Of a stretch of 64,000 nucleotides of DNA, positions 46,301 through 57,666 are shown one piece after another (position 1 is the stretch's first letter; each line of letters opens with the position of its first letter). Origin of the DNA: Halichondria panicea (lineage: Eukaryota > Porifera > Demospongiae > Suberitida > Halichondriidae); NCBI RefSeq assembly GCF_963675165.1, contig NC_087387.1, positions 6,420,058 to 6,484,057 of the forward strand, in the 5' to 3' direction. The notes under the pieces are model-generated. The model was given only the letters and a program-made list of their open reading frames with translations. It had not been told where the DNA came from and searched no databases. The translations under genes were made by a program, and so were the position numbers.

Positions 46301-49300
46301 AACAATTAGAGACGTTGTGTGATATGGAGGATGGGAAAATAACATCTCTAGCACTGACAAAAGATGGAGACATTTCACAAGGATCAGTGACATTTGAAAC
46401 ACACAAAGATGCACAGTCAGCACTTCGAAAACTAAAGGGGTTGAAGGAAATGAACAAGATTGAGATTACGCTGTTGTCACGGGCAACCAAGGGTGTGTCG
46501 CAGAATACTCTACGCAAGTCTCGGCTGATAGTTCGGAATATTTCGTTTAAATGCAACGAGGCTGATTTAGAAGGCGTGTTTGGAGAGTTTGGATGTGTGA
46601 TTGAAGTGAAGATACCACGCAAGGAGAATGGACACATGCTGGGGTGAGCTAGTGGGTGTGGTTAGTGGGTGTGGTTAATGGGCCTCCAGGGTAGATATTG
46701 CTAGTGGTATAGTGTTATTTGAAAGGCCTATCTAATTATCAGTCATCGTTTTCGTGAATCAGCTATATAGCCTTATTATGTAATTTCTCTGAAAAGTTGC
46801 TAATTTGGAACCTATGAGATTGATAACTTAGTTGATTTTGTCCAATTACAGGTCTATTTTGTAGATTAAGGTCTGTCAAATTATGTGTTTCAATTAGCGA
46901 GCCTAAACAGCATGGCTGTAGTGATTGCTCTGACAAGTGTACTGTACTTGTGTTTAGTATAAACACACCAACACTACTTACATACACACCACCCCCTCAC
47001 ACACACTCACACACACACCACCCCCTCACACACAGATACGCCTTTGTTCAGTTTAGCTCATATTTTGATGCCAGTAAAGCCCTGGATAGTGTCAATGGAC
47101 AGCCTATCAAAGATCGCCCTGTGGCTGTGGATTGGGCTGTACCCAAAGACCGTTATGAGGAGGCTCTCAAGGAGACCACACCCACTAGTGGAGGCAGCAA
47201 AAAAGAAGATGAAGTTTGTGAAGCCAGTGAGGATGACGACGAAAGCGAAAATGGTCACCGTGGTAACGAAAGTGATGATAACGATGGCGATGAAAGTGAC
47301 CACGGTAACCATGATGATGAGAGTGGCGGAGATAATAGTGTAAGGGCGGAATCACCTGTTCAAAGTGGGCGTGGCCAACCACCCTCCGATGATGTAGACG
47401 AGGGCAGAACACTCTTCATTAGGTAAGTCCAACCATCACGCCCACACACACACCTCACACACACTCACAGGAATTTACCCGTGGATACGGAGTATCGTGA
47501 GGTGTCAAAATTATTCTCTCAGTTTGGACCAATCAGATACGTTCGTGTGCTGGCAGACCCTCAGTCTCAACTCAGCAAAGGTGTGTGGATGTGGTTTGTA
47601 ATGTACACTGCCTCTCATATAGTACCGTGTAATTAGGACTAGAATATGTTGTGCTATCTAACCTTTGCACTTTGCGGTCTGGCTAAGGATTGTAATGTCT
47701 TGCAAGTACTGGTATTTGCAACTTTTTGTTTGCAAACATTCTATTAGATTGGGTACACTATATATAATAGTTAGACACTGTTTTGGAGGTATCTATGGGA
47801 TTTAGAAGCCCAAAGGCACTGATTTAGTATCCCGAGCGTAGCGAGGGTACTAAAGTGGCTGAGGGCTTCTAAATCACATGGACACCGACAAAACAGTGTC
47901 TAACTCATTTAGATACTAGTGCGCATGCGCAAACTGCTTGACTACAATACAATTACTTGACAACGGAATACTAGGTATACTAAGTAAATTTGCAGGTATA
48001 CTAAGTCCCATAGTATACCTGCTCTGAGGCACTTTTCCCATACTTCCCATGTACTTCCCATGTACATCTTATCAACTAGTGTCTAATTTATTTTAGGTTC
48101 GGCTTTTCTGCAATTCAAGAAGCAATCGTCTGTTCAGCCTTGTCTCGATGTTGCCAAGGGTGACGGACTAAATTTCCATGGCAACAAGCTTAGTGTCTCA
48201 CTGGCAGTTTCGAAACAACAAGCTCAAGAGTTCAAAGGTCAAGATACAAGGGTCAAAGAGGACAAACGAAATCTCTATCTTGCAAAAGAAGGATGTAAGA
48301 ATTGTAGGAAATGTTTGTCACTAGTTAACTTACCGCCCACACCACACACACACAGTGATATTGCCGGGGACGTCGGCAGCTGAAGAGCTATCTAAAGCGG
48401 ACATGGCTCGGAGAAATAAGGTGTGTGTGTGGGTGGGTGTGTGCTGTTAATATTGCTATGTTGATATTGTCCTTCTCTTCTTTATTGCCTCTAGTCCCAC
48501 TCTGAGCGGAAATCTAAACTGGCCAATCCAAACTACTTTGTGTCCAAAACAAGACTCTCAGTCCGCAACCTTCCAACAGGTAACTACCTGATCCCTACAA
48601 CGCCCACACCACACACACACAATACACTCACCCACACACACACATGCACAGGAATTGATGAAAAAAGCCTTAAAATGGTTTTCACAAAATCTGCTGAGCT
48701 GACACCCACTTCCATCACACAGGTTAAGATACTTCGTTCCTCCGAGCGTGTCGATGGTGAGGGTGTGGGGAGATCAAAGGGTTTCGGGTTTGTAGAGTTC
48801 AAAGGTCACGAAGAGGCCCTCAAGACGCTGCGTAGTACCAACAACAACCCAAGTTTGTTTGGGGAAAAAAGAGTAAGCCAGTGAAATGACAGCTAGGATT
48901 TCAGCCACAGTGTATGTACATGTCTTTGCAATGTCACTGATATCTGACCTTTGACCCTTGTTACAGCGTCTCATTGTTGAGTTTGCGGTTGAGAGCAGTC
49001 AAGCGCTTAATCTCAGAGCCCAGAGGAAGCAGAGACAGGTACAGTAAGCTAGTGTGTCAGCATTGAGAAGTAACGAAGTGCCATAACTTGATTGAGGTTA
49101 TCAAATTTCACAAACGTAGCTCTTTGAAATGCTTATGTACTAAATCATTGATTGCTTTCATAATATCGAATTACCCCATTTTGTGGAAAAAAATGTGACT
49201 ACTAATAACGTTAGTGTTGTAGAAAAAAAAGCGAAATCTATGGACGACATGTTAGCATTTTTGACTGTTTTTTGATAATTTTAGTTTGTTTCACAAGAGA

Positions 49301-50023
49301 TCTGTGAATTTTGTAGCCCTTTTCTATCTAATGATGTTTTTATATCAGTTACGTAGAAATGTTGAGTGTGTTTGTGATTGCTTCATGTTGTGCTATTAAT
49401 AATAAGCTGTTGTTTCAACACAGGCAACAACTGCTGTGCACACAAAACAACCAACTGCTGAGTCAGCACATGACAAAAAGATTTCCAGAAATCAAAAATG
49501 GTGCCTAAAGTGGCAGGCCATTCGACTCAAGAGAAAGGCTAATGCTCAACTAACTGAAACCACTGAACTAAAGAGTGATCTCACTGATACGAAACCAGTA
49601 CATAAAACTGTTGGGAAAAGTACAGCAGAGGTCAAGGTACAAAAACCTACCGGAAGAGGCAGGAAACGAAAAGAAAAAAATGACGATGAAAAACCACCAC
49701 CTCCCAAGAAAGTTAAACGACAGAAGAGTGTAGAGGTCAAAGTTCAAAGTATCAAAGGAGAAGGCAAAAAACGAAAAGAAAAAGTTGACGAAAATCCTAC
49801 CAGAGGAGGCAGGAAACGAAAAGAAAAAGCTTCAATTATTAATGACGATAAAAAGCCACCACTGAAAAAAATTAAACAACAAAAAAGTGCTGTCTCCTCC
49901 ATTAATGGAGGTCGCAACAAACGCCGCTCAAAACCAGAGAAGGAAGAAGTCAGCTTGGAGGCAATGGTGAACAAGTATCGGCAGAAATTGGACCAATCAT
50001 CTTTGTCTAAATGGGTCCACTAA
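43302..50023 (+). CDS. RBM28: RNA-binding protein 28 (RBM28/Nop4)
   Basis: A nucleolar protein needed for large-subunit rRNA maturation (yeast Nop4). Exons: 43302-43425, 45882-45930, 46014-46643, 47036-47422, 47471-47580, 48097-48294, 48356-48420, 48495-48579, 48652-48872, 48967-49038, 49424-50023. They sum to exactly 847 codons including stop, with phases matching at every junction. RRM domains in order by RNP2/RNP1 motifs: KLFVGNLSY with GYGYVVF; a divergent one with TVLIKPLPE; LIVRNISF with YAFVQF; LFIRNLPV with GSAFLQF; LSVRNLPT with KGFGFVEF. An acidic stretch (EASEDDDESENG) lies between the third and fourth. The last about 190 residues are very lysine-rich with repeated GRKRKEK blocks, a nucleolar-localisation type tail. 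Intron 1 (2.5 kb) is packed with transposons; the others are short. Confidence 0.94.
43612..44415. mobile_element. Second MULE-like element, nested
   Basis: The ends TAGCCTCAATCCCAGGCCG and GGCCGGTGAAGGAGGCTA are related to the TIR of 2727-3826 and are followed inward by paired blocks (CGACTGCTTGCGCATGCGC against GCGCAAGCAGTCGATAG). Flanks GTGCCGTAT and GTGTCGTAT form a 9-bp target duplication with one mismatch. Confidence 0.8.
43975..44212. mobile_element. Inner MITE inside the nested MULE
   Basis: A 238-bp element with inverted arms of about 55 bp (starting CAGAGGAGGTCCGACAAC and ending GTTGTCGGACTTCCTCTG). Flanking GTCTGCTAT and GTCTACTAT look like a 9-bp target duplication with one mismatch. 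Confidence 0.82.
44733..45128. mobile_element. MITE, CCGTATATCTTC family, full copy
   Basis: The ends are TACCGTATATCTTCTAATTT and AAATTAGAAGATATACGATA. The interior matches the copy at 23001-23350, including TCTAACTGCAGCACT and GGAGTGTCCGTTGTATTAG. It lies in RBM28 intron 1. Confidence 0.88.
45630..45826. mobile_element. MITE, CCGTATAGCGGGTA family
   Basis: The termini TACCGTATAGCAGGTA and TACCCGCTATACGGTA are perfect or nearly so, with flanking TA, and inner arms contain TTCGTGGGGCAAAATATTCG against ATATTTTGTCCCCCCGAA. It lies in RBM28 intron 1. Confidence 0.85.
47770..47904. mobile_element. Foldback MITE (RBM28 intron)
   Basis: Termini GTTAGACACTGTTTT and AAAACAGTGTCTAAC are perfect inverted repeats. 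Inner arms GATTTAGAAGCCC and GGGCTTCTAAATC pair again around CCGAGCGTAGCGAGG. A GTGCGCATGCGCAAAC palindrome follows at about 47920. Confidence 0.82.
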
Positions 50024-50420
50024 ACATTAACATTTGAAGACTCTTATCTAATGTTGTTGACAATGTTGATGATTAGTTAGCTCTGATAATGTACTCTTTC
50101 AATGTTGTCCTTTCAACATTCAAATGTTTTCCAAACACCATTTCTGTATTAAACACATGTAGCTACAGTACATTATATAGCTACTTATCAAAATCTTAAG
50201 CAACAATTTACATAAAATTTCTCCAGAATCAGTATCTGAAAGCAATTATTATCTCTACCTATAATAGCAAGAGTCATGCACTCCTAGCTGCTGGAGTATA
50301 GCTACTAGTGAGTGTTAGGAAGGCATGCTGTAATGAAGCTACTGCTGAATGCCTCATGAAGTTCTAGTACATCCACCTAACATTATATATACTAGTCTAC
50401 TGTTCAAGAAGTAAATTGAA
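50024..50420. other. Intergenic, no feature seen
   Basis: This holds the RBM28 3' UTR (AATGTTGTCC-type low-complexity sequence) and upstream sequence of the transporter. No specific site is recognised. Confidence 0.4.
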
Positions 50421-52379
50421 ATGTCAGCTCTATTGACTAACGAGTCTGGTTTCCATGGCACCACTCCTCGATGCCACTGTTCCCCCCGATCCCTCTGCTT
50501 GACCTCTAAACCCGTGGTGATTATACTAGTGTGGGTGTTCTTGGTGGGCTGCGTCAATACTGCCTTGAAATACATTATTATATTCGCTATTCCTGCAAGC
50601 GACAACGATCGCTACAGACCTGTCAACGGTATGTCTTTTATCTACTTTTCTTGTTTCTATGGCTTCATGGCTCTGATGACTGCATGCTACCCGGTTACTG
50701 GCTATGTGGCTGATGTTTGCTGCGGTCGCTACAGAATGGTCTCAATCAGTCTGTTGTTCATCTGGATAGCATTGATATTGGCCATTGTTGGTGTGATATT
50801 ATCAAGCCATGTACATCATAAGTCACCGTACTATGTGTTAATGGTCGTATTGCTTGCACTGGCAATATTGATTGTAATTCCCGGACTATCAGGATTCTAT
50901 TCAAATGTAACCCAGTTAAGTTTGGACCAGCTGCAAGACTCCCCCAGCCACACACTGGGTGTCTTCTTGCACTGGTGTGTGTGGGTGGACCTGCTTGGTG
51001 CTACTGTGATTCACTCAGCCTTTGTATTTGTTTTCTGTCTCGAAAATGGCCCAAAGTTTAAGAATGCTCTGCATCAGATTGGTTATTACACACCTGGAAT
51101 TCCATTCATTTTGCTATCAATATTCTTAATCTTAAACTGTTTCACAAGGCGATGGTTTGTAGCAACTGATGCTCAGTATAATCCCTACAAAATAGTTGTA
51201 AGTGTTCTACGCTATGTGCGTGCACACAAATACCCCATACGCCACAGTGCATTGCATTGGACCAATGGGGAGAGGCCGTCACGATTTGATTTTGCAAAAG
51301 TATGCTATGGTGGTCCATTCACTTCAAATCAAGTAGAAGATGTGAAGACGCTAGGTCGGATTGTCCTTATGCTACTAACCATTGGTCCAGTATTCATACT
51401 GAGTGTTCCAACTTCGTATTATTTATTTCCGATATTTTCGTTCCATGTTGATGGAGCTCATACAAATAATTGCAGTGCAAATTGGATATTTATCGACAGT
51501 GGTACTATGGGATATCTGGTTGGTCTGCTCTGCCTGCCCATACTGATGTGGGTCATTTATTGTGTTTTGAAGAGCAGAATACCTAAAATACTGACTAGAC
51601 TTGAGATTGGAATCGTAATGTCTATACTGGGTGTTCTCAGCATGCTACTAATAGAGCTGGCAGGACACTATCACAGCACAAGCAAAGAGAAGAATCAATG
51701 CGTCTTCATAGAAACATTCACTCACAATCGATACTTCACACTAGAACTTCCATGGTATGTACTGATTGTCCCCAATTGTCTCAACATCTTTTCACATAAT
51801 CTTGTTCTTGCAACTACTTTTGAATTCATATCAGCTCAAACCCCTCAACCGATGAAAGGATTGGTCTTTGGTGTCCTATTTGCTATTAAAGGTGGCTTCA
51901 ACTTCATGGGGGCTGTTTTTCTAATTCCCTTTTCTCTTAAAATTGTAACAAATTTATCGTCTCGCTACATAAGTTGTGGTTTTGGCTACTTCTTTGTGAC
52001 GTTGATAGTGTCTTTGATTGGTCTACTATTGTTTGTGTGCGCTAGCAGAGTGTACAAGTATCGAGTGAGAGATGAGGAACCATTCCCACAGTCTGTAGTC
52101 GAGGAAATCTACGACCGGAGGTTGCAATATAATGATCAGATTGAGAGTCCCGATATTGTTCCTGGAGATGTTGAAAGCATTGCGAGTAATCATGGCGACA
52201 GTGTACAGCGACGGAAGAGCGTACGATTTGCCGAGAGAGTTGATGATAGTGTGGGCGGTGACAGTAGTCTGCTCTCCATGTCACATGACTGTGTGGGCGG
52301 TAACAGTAGTCTACTCTCCATGTCACATGACTGGTATGGAACATTTCAATACAGTGACAGCGAGAGGCAAATTGATTAG
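50421..52379 (+). CDS. POT/PTR (SLC15-like) proton-coupled transporter, divergent, intronless
   Basis: A 652-residue membrane protein without introns. About twelve hydrophobic segments are visible, for example VVIILVWVFLVGCVNTALKY, YVLMVVLLALAILIVIPGL and VLFAIKGGFNFMGAVFLIPF. The central block NPYKIVVSVLRYVRAHKYP with ERPSRFDFAKVCYGGPFT and VEDVKTLGRIVLMLL matches the conserved middle of the peptide-transporter (POT) family, between helices 6 and 7. The classical early motif ExxERFxYY is not seen, and the GTGGIKPxVSAFGADQF region is replaced by IPGLSGFYSNVTQLSLDQL, so substrate range is uncertain. The cytosolic tail carries a 45-bp duplication giving two SSLLSMSHD segments. It would sit in the plasma or an endosomal membrane and carry small peptides or related solutes. 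Confidence 0.85.
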   Translation: MSALLTNESGFHGTTPRCHCSPRSLCLTSKPVVIILVWVFLVGCVNTALKYIIIFAIPASDNDRYRPVNGMSFIYFSCFYGFMALMTACYPVTGYVADVCCGRYRMVSISLLFIWIALILAIVGVILSSHVHHKSPYYVLMVVLLALAILIVIPGLSGFYSNVTQLSLDQLQDSPSHTLGVFLHWCVWVDLLGATVIHSAFVFVFCLENGPKFKNALHQIGYYTPGIPFILLSIFLILNCFTRRWFVATDAQYNPYKIVVSVLRYVRAHKYPIRHSALHWTNGERPSRFDFAKVCYGGPFTSNQVEDVKTLGRIVLMLLTIGPVFILSVPTSYYLFPIFSFHVDGAHTNNCSANWIFIDSGTMGYLVGLLCLPILMWVIYCVLKSRIPKILTRLEIGIVMSILGVLSMLLIELAGHYHSTSKEKNQCVFIETFTHNRYFTLELPWYVLIVPNCLNIFSHNLVLATTFEFISAQTPQPMKGLVFGVLFAIKGGFNFMGAVFLIPFSLKIVTNLSSRYISCGFGYFFVTLIVSLIGLLLFVCASRVYKYRVRDEEPFPQSVVEEIYDRRLQYNDQIESPDIVPGDVESIASNHGDSVQRRKSVRFAERVDDSVGGDSSLLSMSHDCVGGNSSLLSMSHDWYGTFQYSDSERQID

Positions 52380-53292
52380 TAGGTGTATTGCAAACTATTA
52401 ATTTTCAAAGTAATTTGTGTGTAAATTTAGTCTTCAATGGCAGCGTAGTTCTGCGAAATCAGAATGATGCTAAAAATTTATTGTTAGATATTTCCCACCT
52501 ACTACACTTTTGCAATGTAGTCTAGTGGGGTTTAACTGTCATAAATTGGCACCTCAGGGCTACAAGGGAAAATATGGCTCATAAATTGGCACCTCAAGCA
52601 TATGCAACTAAATTAAAATAATGGTGTTTTCGATGAATGAAGATGAATGAAATGTCTTGCATGAGAAAGAAAATGTCATAAATGAAAACATGGAGTCGGA
52701 TATAGTCTGTAGACTAGTTCATCAAAAATTCTGCTGTGTGCTTGAAGACGGAGCTGCTTTAGAGACACTCTGGGAGAGGGCTAGGGCTCAAGCTGAGCCT
52801 TGCTCACTAGCACTAGTACTGCACGCCACTGCATTAGGCCTGTTCAGCTTCTAATTCTGTATTCAAAGAAAAGAAGCCAGTTTAATAATAATATATAGGA
52901 GTGGCTATTTAAGCTTACCTTTGCTTGCCTACTAGCCTGGCATAGCTGAAGAGAGCTGGTCTAGACACCGTCTAGAGCTAGCTGTGTTGTTTCTTCTGGC
53001 TGGTTGCTGCGCAGTAAGTGGAGGGAGGGGCTGACTAATTGAACAGAGAGGGGGAGTGGCTCTGTACCGTTCGCTTGGAGGGAGGGGCTGGCTGCTCATA
53101 TTATTCTGTCCAAGCTGCGCAAGGCTTTGAGTGTGGACGGAGCCCTGGTGTGGACGAGCTCTCTTCTTCCTAGTTGTCTTCTTGTTTGAATAGTGTTGCT
53201 ATGTGGTAGTCATGCAAGCTTATATAGCTGGATGCATACCAACGAGTCAGCCAATCAGATGAGACATATATCAGTTAATACACAGTGCCTCG
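52380..53292. other. Intergenic region
   Basis: It holds two copies of TCATAAATTGGCACCTCA (about 52538-52555 and 52579-52596) and simple sequence. No exon with splice support was found; a short open frame at 52657-52854 has no recognisable features. Confidence 0.4.
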
Positions 53293-53368
53293 GGGTTTAT
53301 GACAATAAACCACACCTCTCCCTCGGGCTTACGCCCTTGTAGTCGGGAGGTTTACTGTCATAAACCCC
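53293..53368. repeat. Foldback hairpin upstream of the secreted-protein gene
   Basis: Arms GGGGTTTATGACAATAAACC and GGTTTACTGTCATAAACCCC are near-perfect inverted repeats 76 bp apart end to end, with an inner CGGGCTTACGCCC. Part of the arm (GGGGTTTAACTGTCATAAA) also occurs at about 52520, suggesting a dispersed family. Confidence 0.78.
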
Positions 53369-53448
53369 TCTACACTGTACATCTAATACATAATAAATTA
53401 TGACGATCTTTCCCATTTGTATATAATTGCTATTGCTAGATACTAGCC

Positions 53449-54441
53449 ATGGATGCCCTGAGGAGGCCAGTGAGGCTGTGTGCTATTCTACTGCTACTGT
53501 TCAACTTGATTAACTGTCATGAACTAATGCCAAAGGTGGACCAGAAGCAAGAGGGACCAAGTTCCAGCAATGCAGTCAGTATTCAGAATGGAGTTGTCAA
53601 ACTCACAATCGACCTCAACAAAGGCTGTTCTGTGATCGGTTTCGCAGATCTAAAATCAAGCGTGAACACGATTAACAGTCATGATTTGGGACGCGAGGTG
53701 CAGCCTTCATTCTATGCAGGACCCAAGCCGTACGATGGTTGTGTGTGGAATGGGCAGCAATGGCCCTGGAACCCCATCGCCAGTGGAGATGTGCATGGGA
53801 ACCCGTCCACAGTACTCTCCCATACTGCCACTGCTGATAGCATCACTTGCACCATTATTCCCAAGCAATGGGCTTGCAACAATATCGATTGCGAATGTAC
53901 ATTTGAACTGCAGTACGTCCTCAAAGACAGTATGGCTTATGGCAATGTCACACTTCATAATCATAGAGCAGACACCACTAACTATGGTCGCTTTGGACAG
54001 GAACTACCCGCTGTCTATGTCAATGGCTTCCTGTACAGGCTATTTGCTTACACTGGTGGCCAGCCCTGGACCAACGCTCCTCTCACTGAGTACAACGCTA
54101 GCTTCACTAACTTCTGGGTCCCTGGACATATCAATGCAACTGAACACTTCCTAATGTTTGCAGCCCAACAAGATTTCGCAGTAGGAGTGTACCAGTCCAG
54201 TAAGGACGTTTCGGGTAGTTTTCTTGGTGGTTTTTTTGGCAAGAAAGGCTCTGGTGGATCTTCTGATGGCAGCACTGGATACATGGCTCCTACTGGTGTT
54301 GTTGAAATCACCGCTAATATGGTGTATAGTTACGAGTTTGTGTTGCTCATGGGAACCATGGAAACAGTGAGGGGATTGGTCTATTCGCTACACAATCAAG
54401 AGAAGAGTGGTACATCACTGGCAGACCAATTTACTAACTGA
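53449..54441 (+). CDS. Secreted protein of unknown function, intronless
   Basis: 330 residues in one exon. A clear signal peptide (RLCAILLLLFNLINC) is followed by a globular region with blocks I recognise only loosely from bacterial and fungal secreted proteins: LGREVQPSFYAGPKPYD, NGQQWPWNPIASGDVHGN, QELPAVYVNG and FLMFAAQQDFAVGVYQ. These aromatic- and Asn-rich blocks suggest a beta-sandwich carbohydrate-active or carbohydrate-binding fold, but no catalytic residues can be named. Several N-glycosylation sequons are present (NVTLHNH, NASFT, NATEH), consistent with secretion. A Gly/Ser-rich loop with GGFFGKKGSGGSS interrupts the C-terminal third. Lack of introns in an intron-rich region fits either retrocopying or horizontal transfer. 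Confidence 0.7.
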   Translation: MDALRRPVRLCAILLLLFNLINCHELMPKVDQKQEGPSSSNAVSIQNGVVKLTIDLNKGCSVIGFADLKSSVNTINSHDLGREVQPSFYAGPKPYDGCVWNGQQWPWNPIASGDVHGNPSTVLSHTATADSITCTIIPKQWACNNIDCECTFELQYVLKDSMAYGNVTLHNHRADTTNYGRFGQELPAVYVNGFLYRLFAYTGGQPWTNAPLTEYNASFTNFWVPGHINATEHFLMFAAQQDFAVGVYQSSKDVSGSFLGGFFGKKGSGGSSDGSTGYMAPTGVVEITANMVYSYEFVLLMGTMETVRGLVYSLHNQEKSGTSLADQFTN

Positions 54442-54690
54442 TACATTAAATATAAGTATTATAAATAATAATAATTATTATTGTGTTTTAATTTATTATG
54501 TAATTCTTGAATTTTTGGACGTTATTTTATATTATATAATTATGAGTCAACAACAATTATTATGATAAAAGACATCGATCATTATTTCAGTTCATTATTT
54601 CAGTTCATTATAAATAATTACGATACAGAAGTTCACTGAGAGCCAATAATAATAATAAGAGAGTCAGAGCTAGTTATTGTATGAACAGTG

Positions 54691-57050
54691 TCATGAGTCG
54701 AGGGGCAGTTCCAGTGAGAGCCTCGCTAGTGACATCATCGCTCGGAGCTTGCGTACCTGCCAGTACAGCTTGGTCGCTATGGAAACAAGAAGACTGGAAT
54801 AAATTTTTATTGAGATGATTTATGACATTGATGATGCACCTATTGCATGCTTATAGCCTAGAATCAATTATTATTTAATTGTCCACACCCACACCCCCCC
54901 ACACACACCCCACACACGCCCACTCACCATCATGCTTCACAATGCCTTTCTGGATGTGTCCTATATACATGTAGAAATCACAGGCAGCAGCGATCTGTAT
55001 AAGGAGGTCAAAGGTAATTAGTAATTACACCACAACGCTAAAACAGTCCTGATTCTGTACTGTACACCGTATACCACACAACGTCTAACGAAGGTGCCAC
55101 TCTGATCATAACCCTAACCCTCACTCTGATCATAAAGATATTTATTCTACAATATTTCAACGTTGTCGTCACTCTAATGAGGCGCCACTTGAGGCTTACG
55201 TATCTTTCTCCGTTCTATTTGTGCGCCAACATTTTTTGCAACGCTTTAATTAGAATTTTTACAGTAGTTACTAAATAATTATTATTGAGACAAAATGGCT
55301 GCCTCGCTCACCCTGTCCCTACACCACTGAGAGATGTCATGCCAATCTTCAGAGCTGCCCAACTTGAGACGGTGGGTGCAAAGTACATTATCATTACCAG
55401 ACAGAGAACACCTCCTGAACAATACGAGAGAGAGACCAACAGTTATCATTATTGATAGGAAATGTACACTTCTCAAGCTTGCACTTTTATTACGGCCAAA
55501 CTGCGTACATGTAGTTGAATAATTTCGGTATAAATTTGAAAATAAAGACAGAATCTAATCTACCTAAAAAAGGCAAGTTGGGTCGTCGCCCCAACTTGAT
55601 TATGTACTTGAGAAGGAGTATGATGACTTCAAAATTTAGGGAAATTACTAACCGATTTGTAAGAAAAGTCCCCCAAGAGGGAATCGAACCCACGCCTAAT
55701 CTATCATCTAATCTACTAAGCCACCACCCTAACCACTAGGGTTCTGTCTGAAAGACCAGAAAAATGCCAACAGACTAGCCTACTAGGGACAAACACCACT
55801 ATAGCTACAGTGCACACAGTGGGACCACACTAGCTACAGTGCACACAGTGGGACCACACTATAGGCTCTGTACACTAGCTACAGTGTGCACAGTGGGACC
55901 ACACTATAGGCTCTGTACACTAGCTACAGTGTCCACAGTGGGACCACACTATAGGCTCTGTACACTAGCTACAGTGCACACAGTGAGACCACACTATAGG
56001 CTCTGTACACTAGCTACAGTGTACACAGTGGGACCACACTATAGGCTCTGTACACTAGCTACAGTGGACACAGTGGGACCACACTATAGGCTCTGTACAC
56101 TAGCTACAGTGTACACAGTGGGATCACACTATAGGCTCTGTACACTAGCTACAGTGCACACGGTGGGACCACACTATAGGCTCTGTACACTAGCTACAGT
56201 GTACACAGTGGACCACACTATAGGCTCTGTACACTAGTCTACACTAGAGCAGCATTTCTGCTTTTTGTTTACATGTAATTCAGTGATTTTCCCAACATTT
56301 CCAATTAAAGCAGTGGCAATCACTAAATCTTCAAACTGCTTCTTTTAGTTAGTTATAAGCCTAAAGGGTGGTTGCTGTTTTTGCACCACCACCTTGCCAA
56401 TCAATTAACGGGCACTAAAGAATTCAAACATGCAATATAAATCATGCTCACCTGATCTCTTGTGTTGGGAGTGCCTCCATTAGCAGATGATTCTCCCTCA
56501 CGGCCACCAGAACTTGCTCAGATATTTCAGGCGTATGAAACTTCAGACAAGGTCTGACATCAACGTCAATCACAGCAGTCAGGTAGGGGTGGTCTACACT
56601 CTCAGATAACCCGTCTAACCAGTTTTGAAATGCTTCGAAATCAGCTGGTGAGATTTGACCTTCACGCAGACACTCTCCCTGTATAGCGCTATGATGCTCA
56701 ACTAATTTAAGGGGTGTGGCTTGCATGGGGGGTGGACTTGAACTACCTGAGGCTGACGGTTTTTTAGACGATTTAGAGCTGCTTCCGTTTTTGAGTTTTT
56801 TTAGCATTCTTTTGACGGATGGTGACCTATGATGTTTGTGAGGTGTGGAGAGGGCGTCATGTGACGATGGGACTGTAAGGAGGTTCTTTAGAGCGGACAT
56901 TTCCGTTTCCATGGCGTCAATCTTGCCCGTAGCATCGGCCAATCGCTTTTCAGCACTCATCTGCCGTGTGTGTGTGTGTTATAGTCTACAGTGCCCAAAT
57001 ACTCCTACACACGGTGATGACCCTCAGATCAGGCGAGACTACCCGCTGAA

Positions 57051-57084
<34 letters not shown>

Positions 57085-57465
57085 ACACACTGGTCGGGGT
57101 GGTGGCTGGTACTAACCACCTCTTAGGCCTAGTTTACTATTATATAAAAGACGCAAATTCTAGGCACGTATGATATAAAAACATTGCAAGCTTCTATAAT
57201 CATAACTATGGCAACACAGGCCGGGCTAGTTCACTGTGGCAATACAGGCAGGGCTAGTTCACTATGGCAATACAGGCAGGGCTAGTTCACTATGGCAATA
57301 CAGGCAGGGCTAGTTCACTATGAGTGTACGTACTAATGTGAGAATCACTTTACAAACAAAGTATGGACATGTACTGACCTTTCCCCCCTTGGCATCATCC
57401 ACCATTTTGTATGCCTCTTCAAAGAGAGTCTCCGTGAGTGTGTGCATTTCATCATCCATGTCTGT

Positions 57466-57524
<59 letters not shown>

Positions 57525-57591
57525 ATTTCATCATCCATGTCTGTCCTGTGTGTGTGTGTGTGTGTGTGTGCATTTCATCATCCATGTCTGT

Positions 57592-57666
<75 letters not shown>

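Noticed and set aside
57018-57084. rDNA locus
   Set aside because: Only 67 bases of 28S are present, without ITS or further LSU sequence, inside a protein-gene intron.
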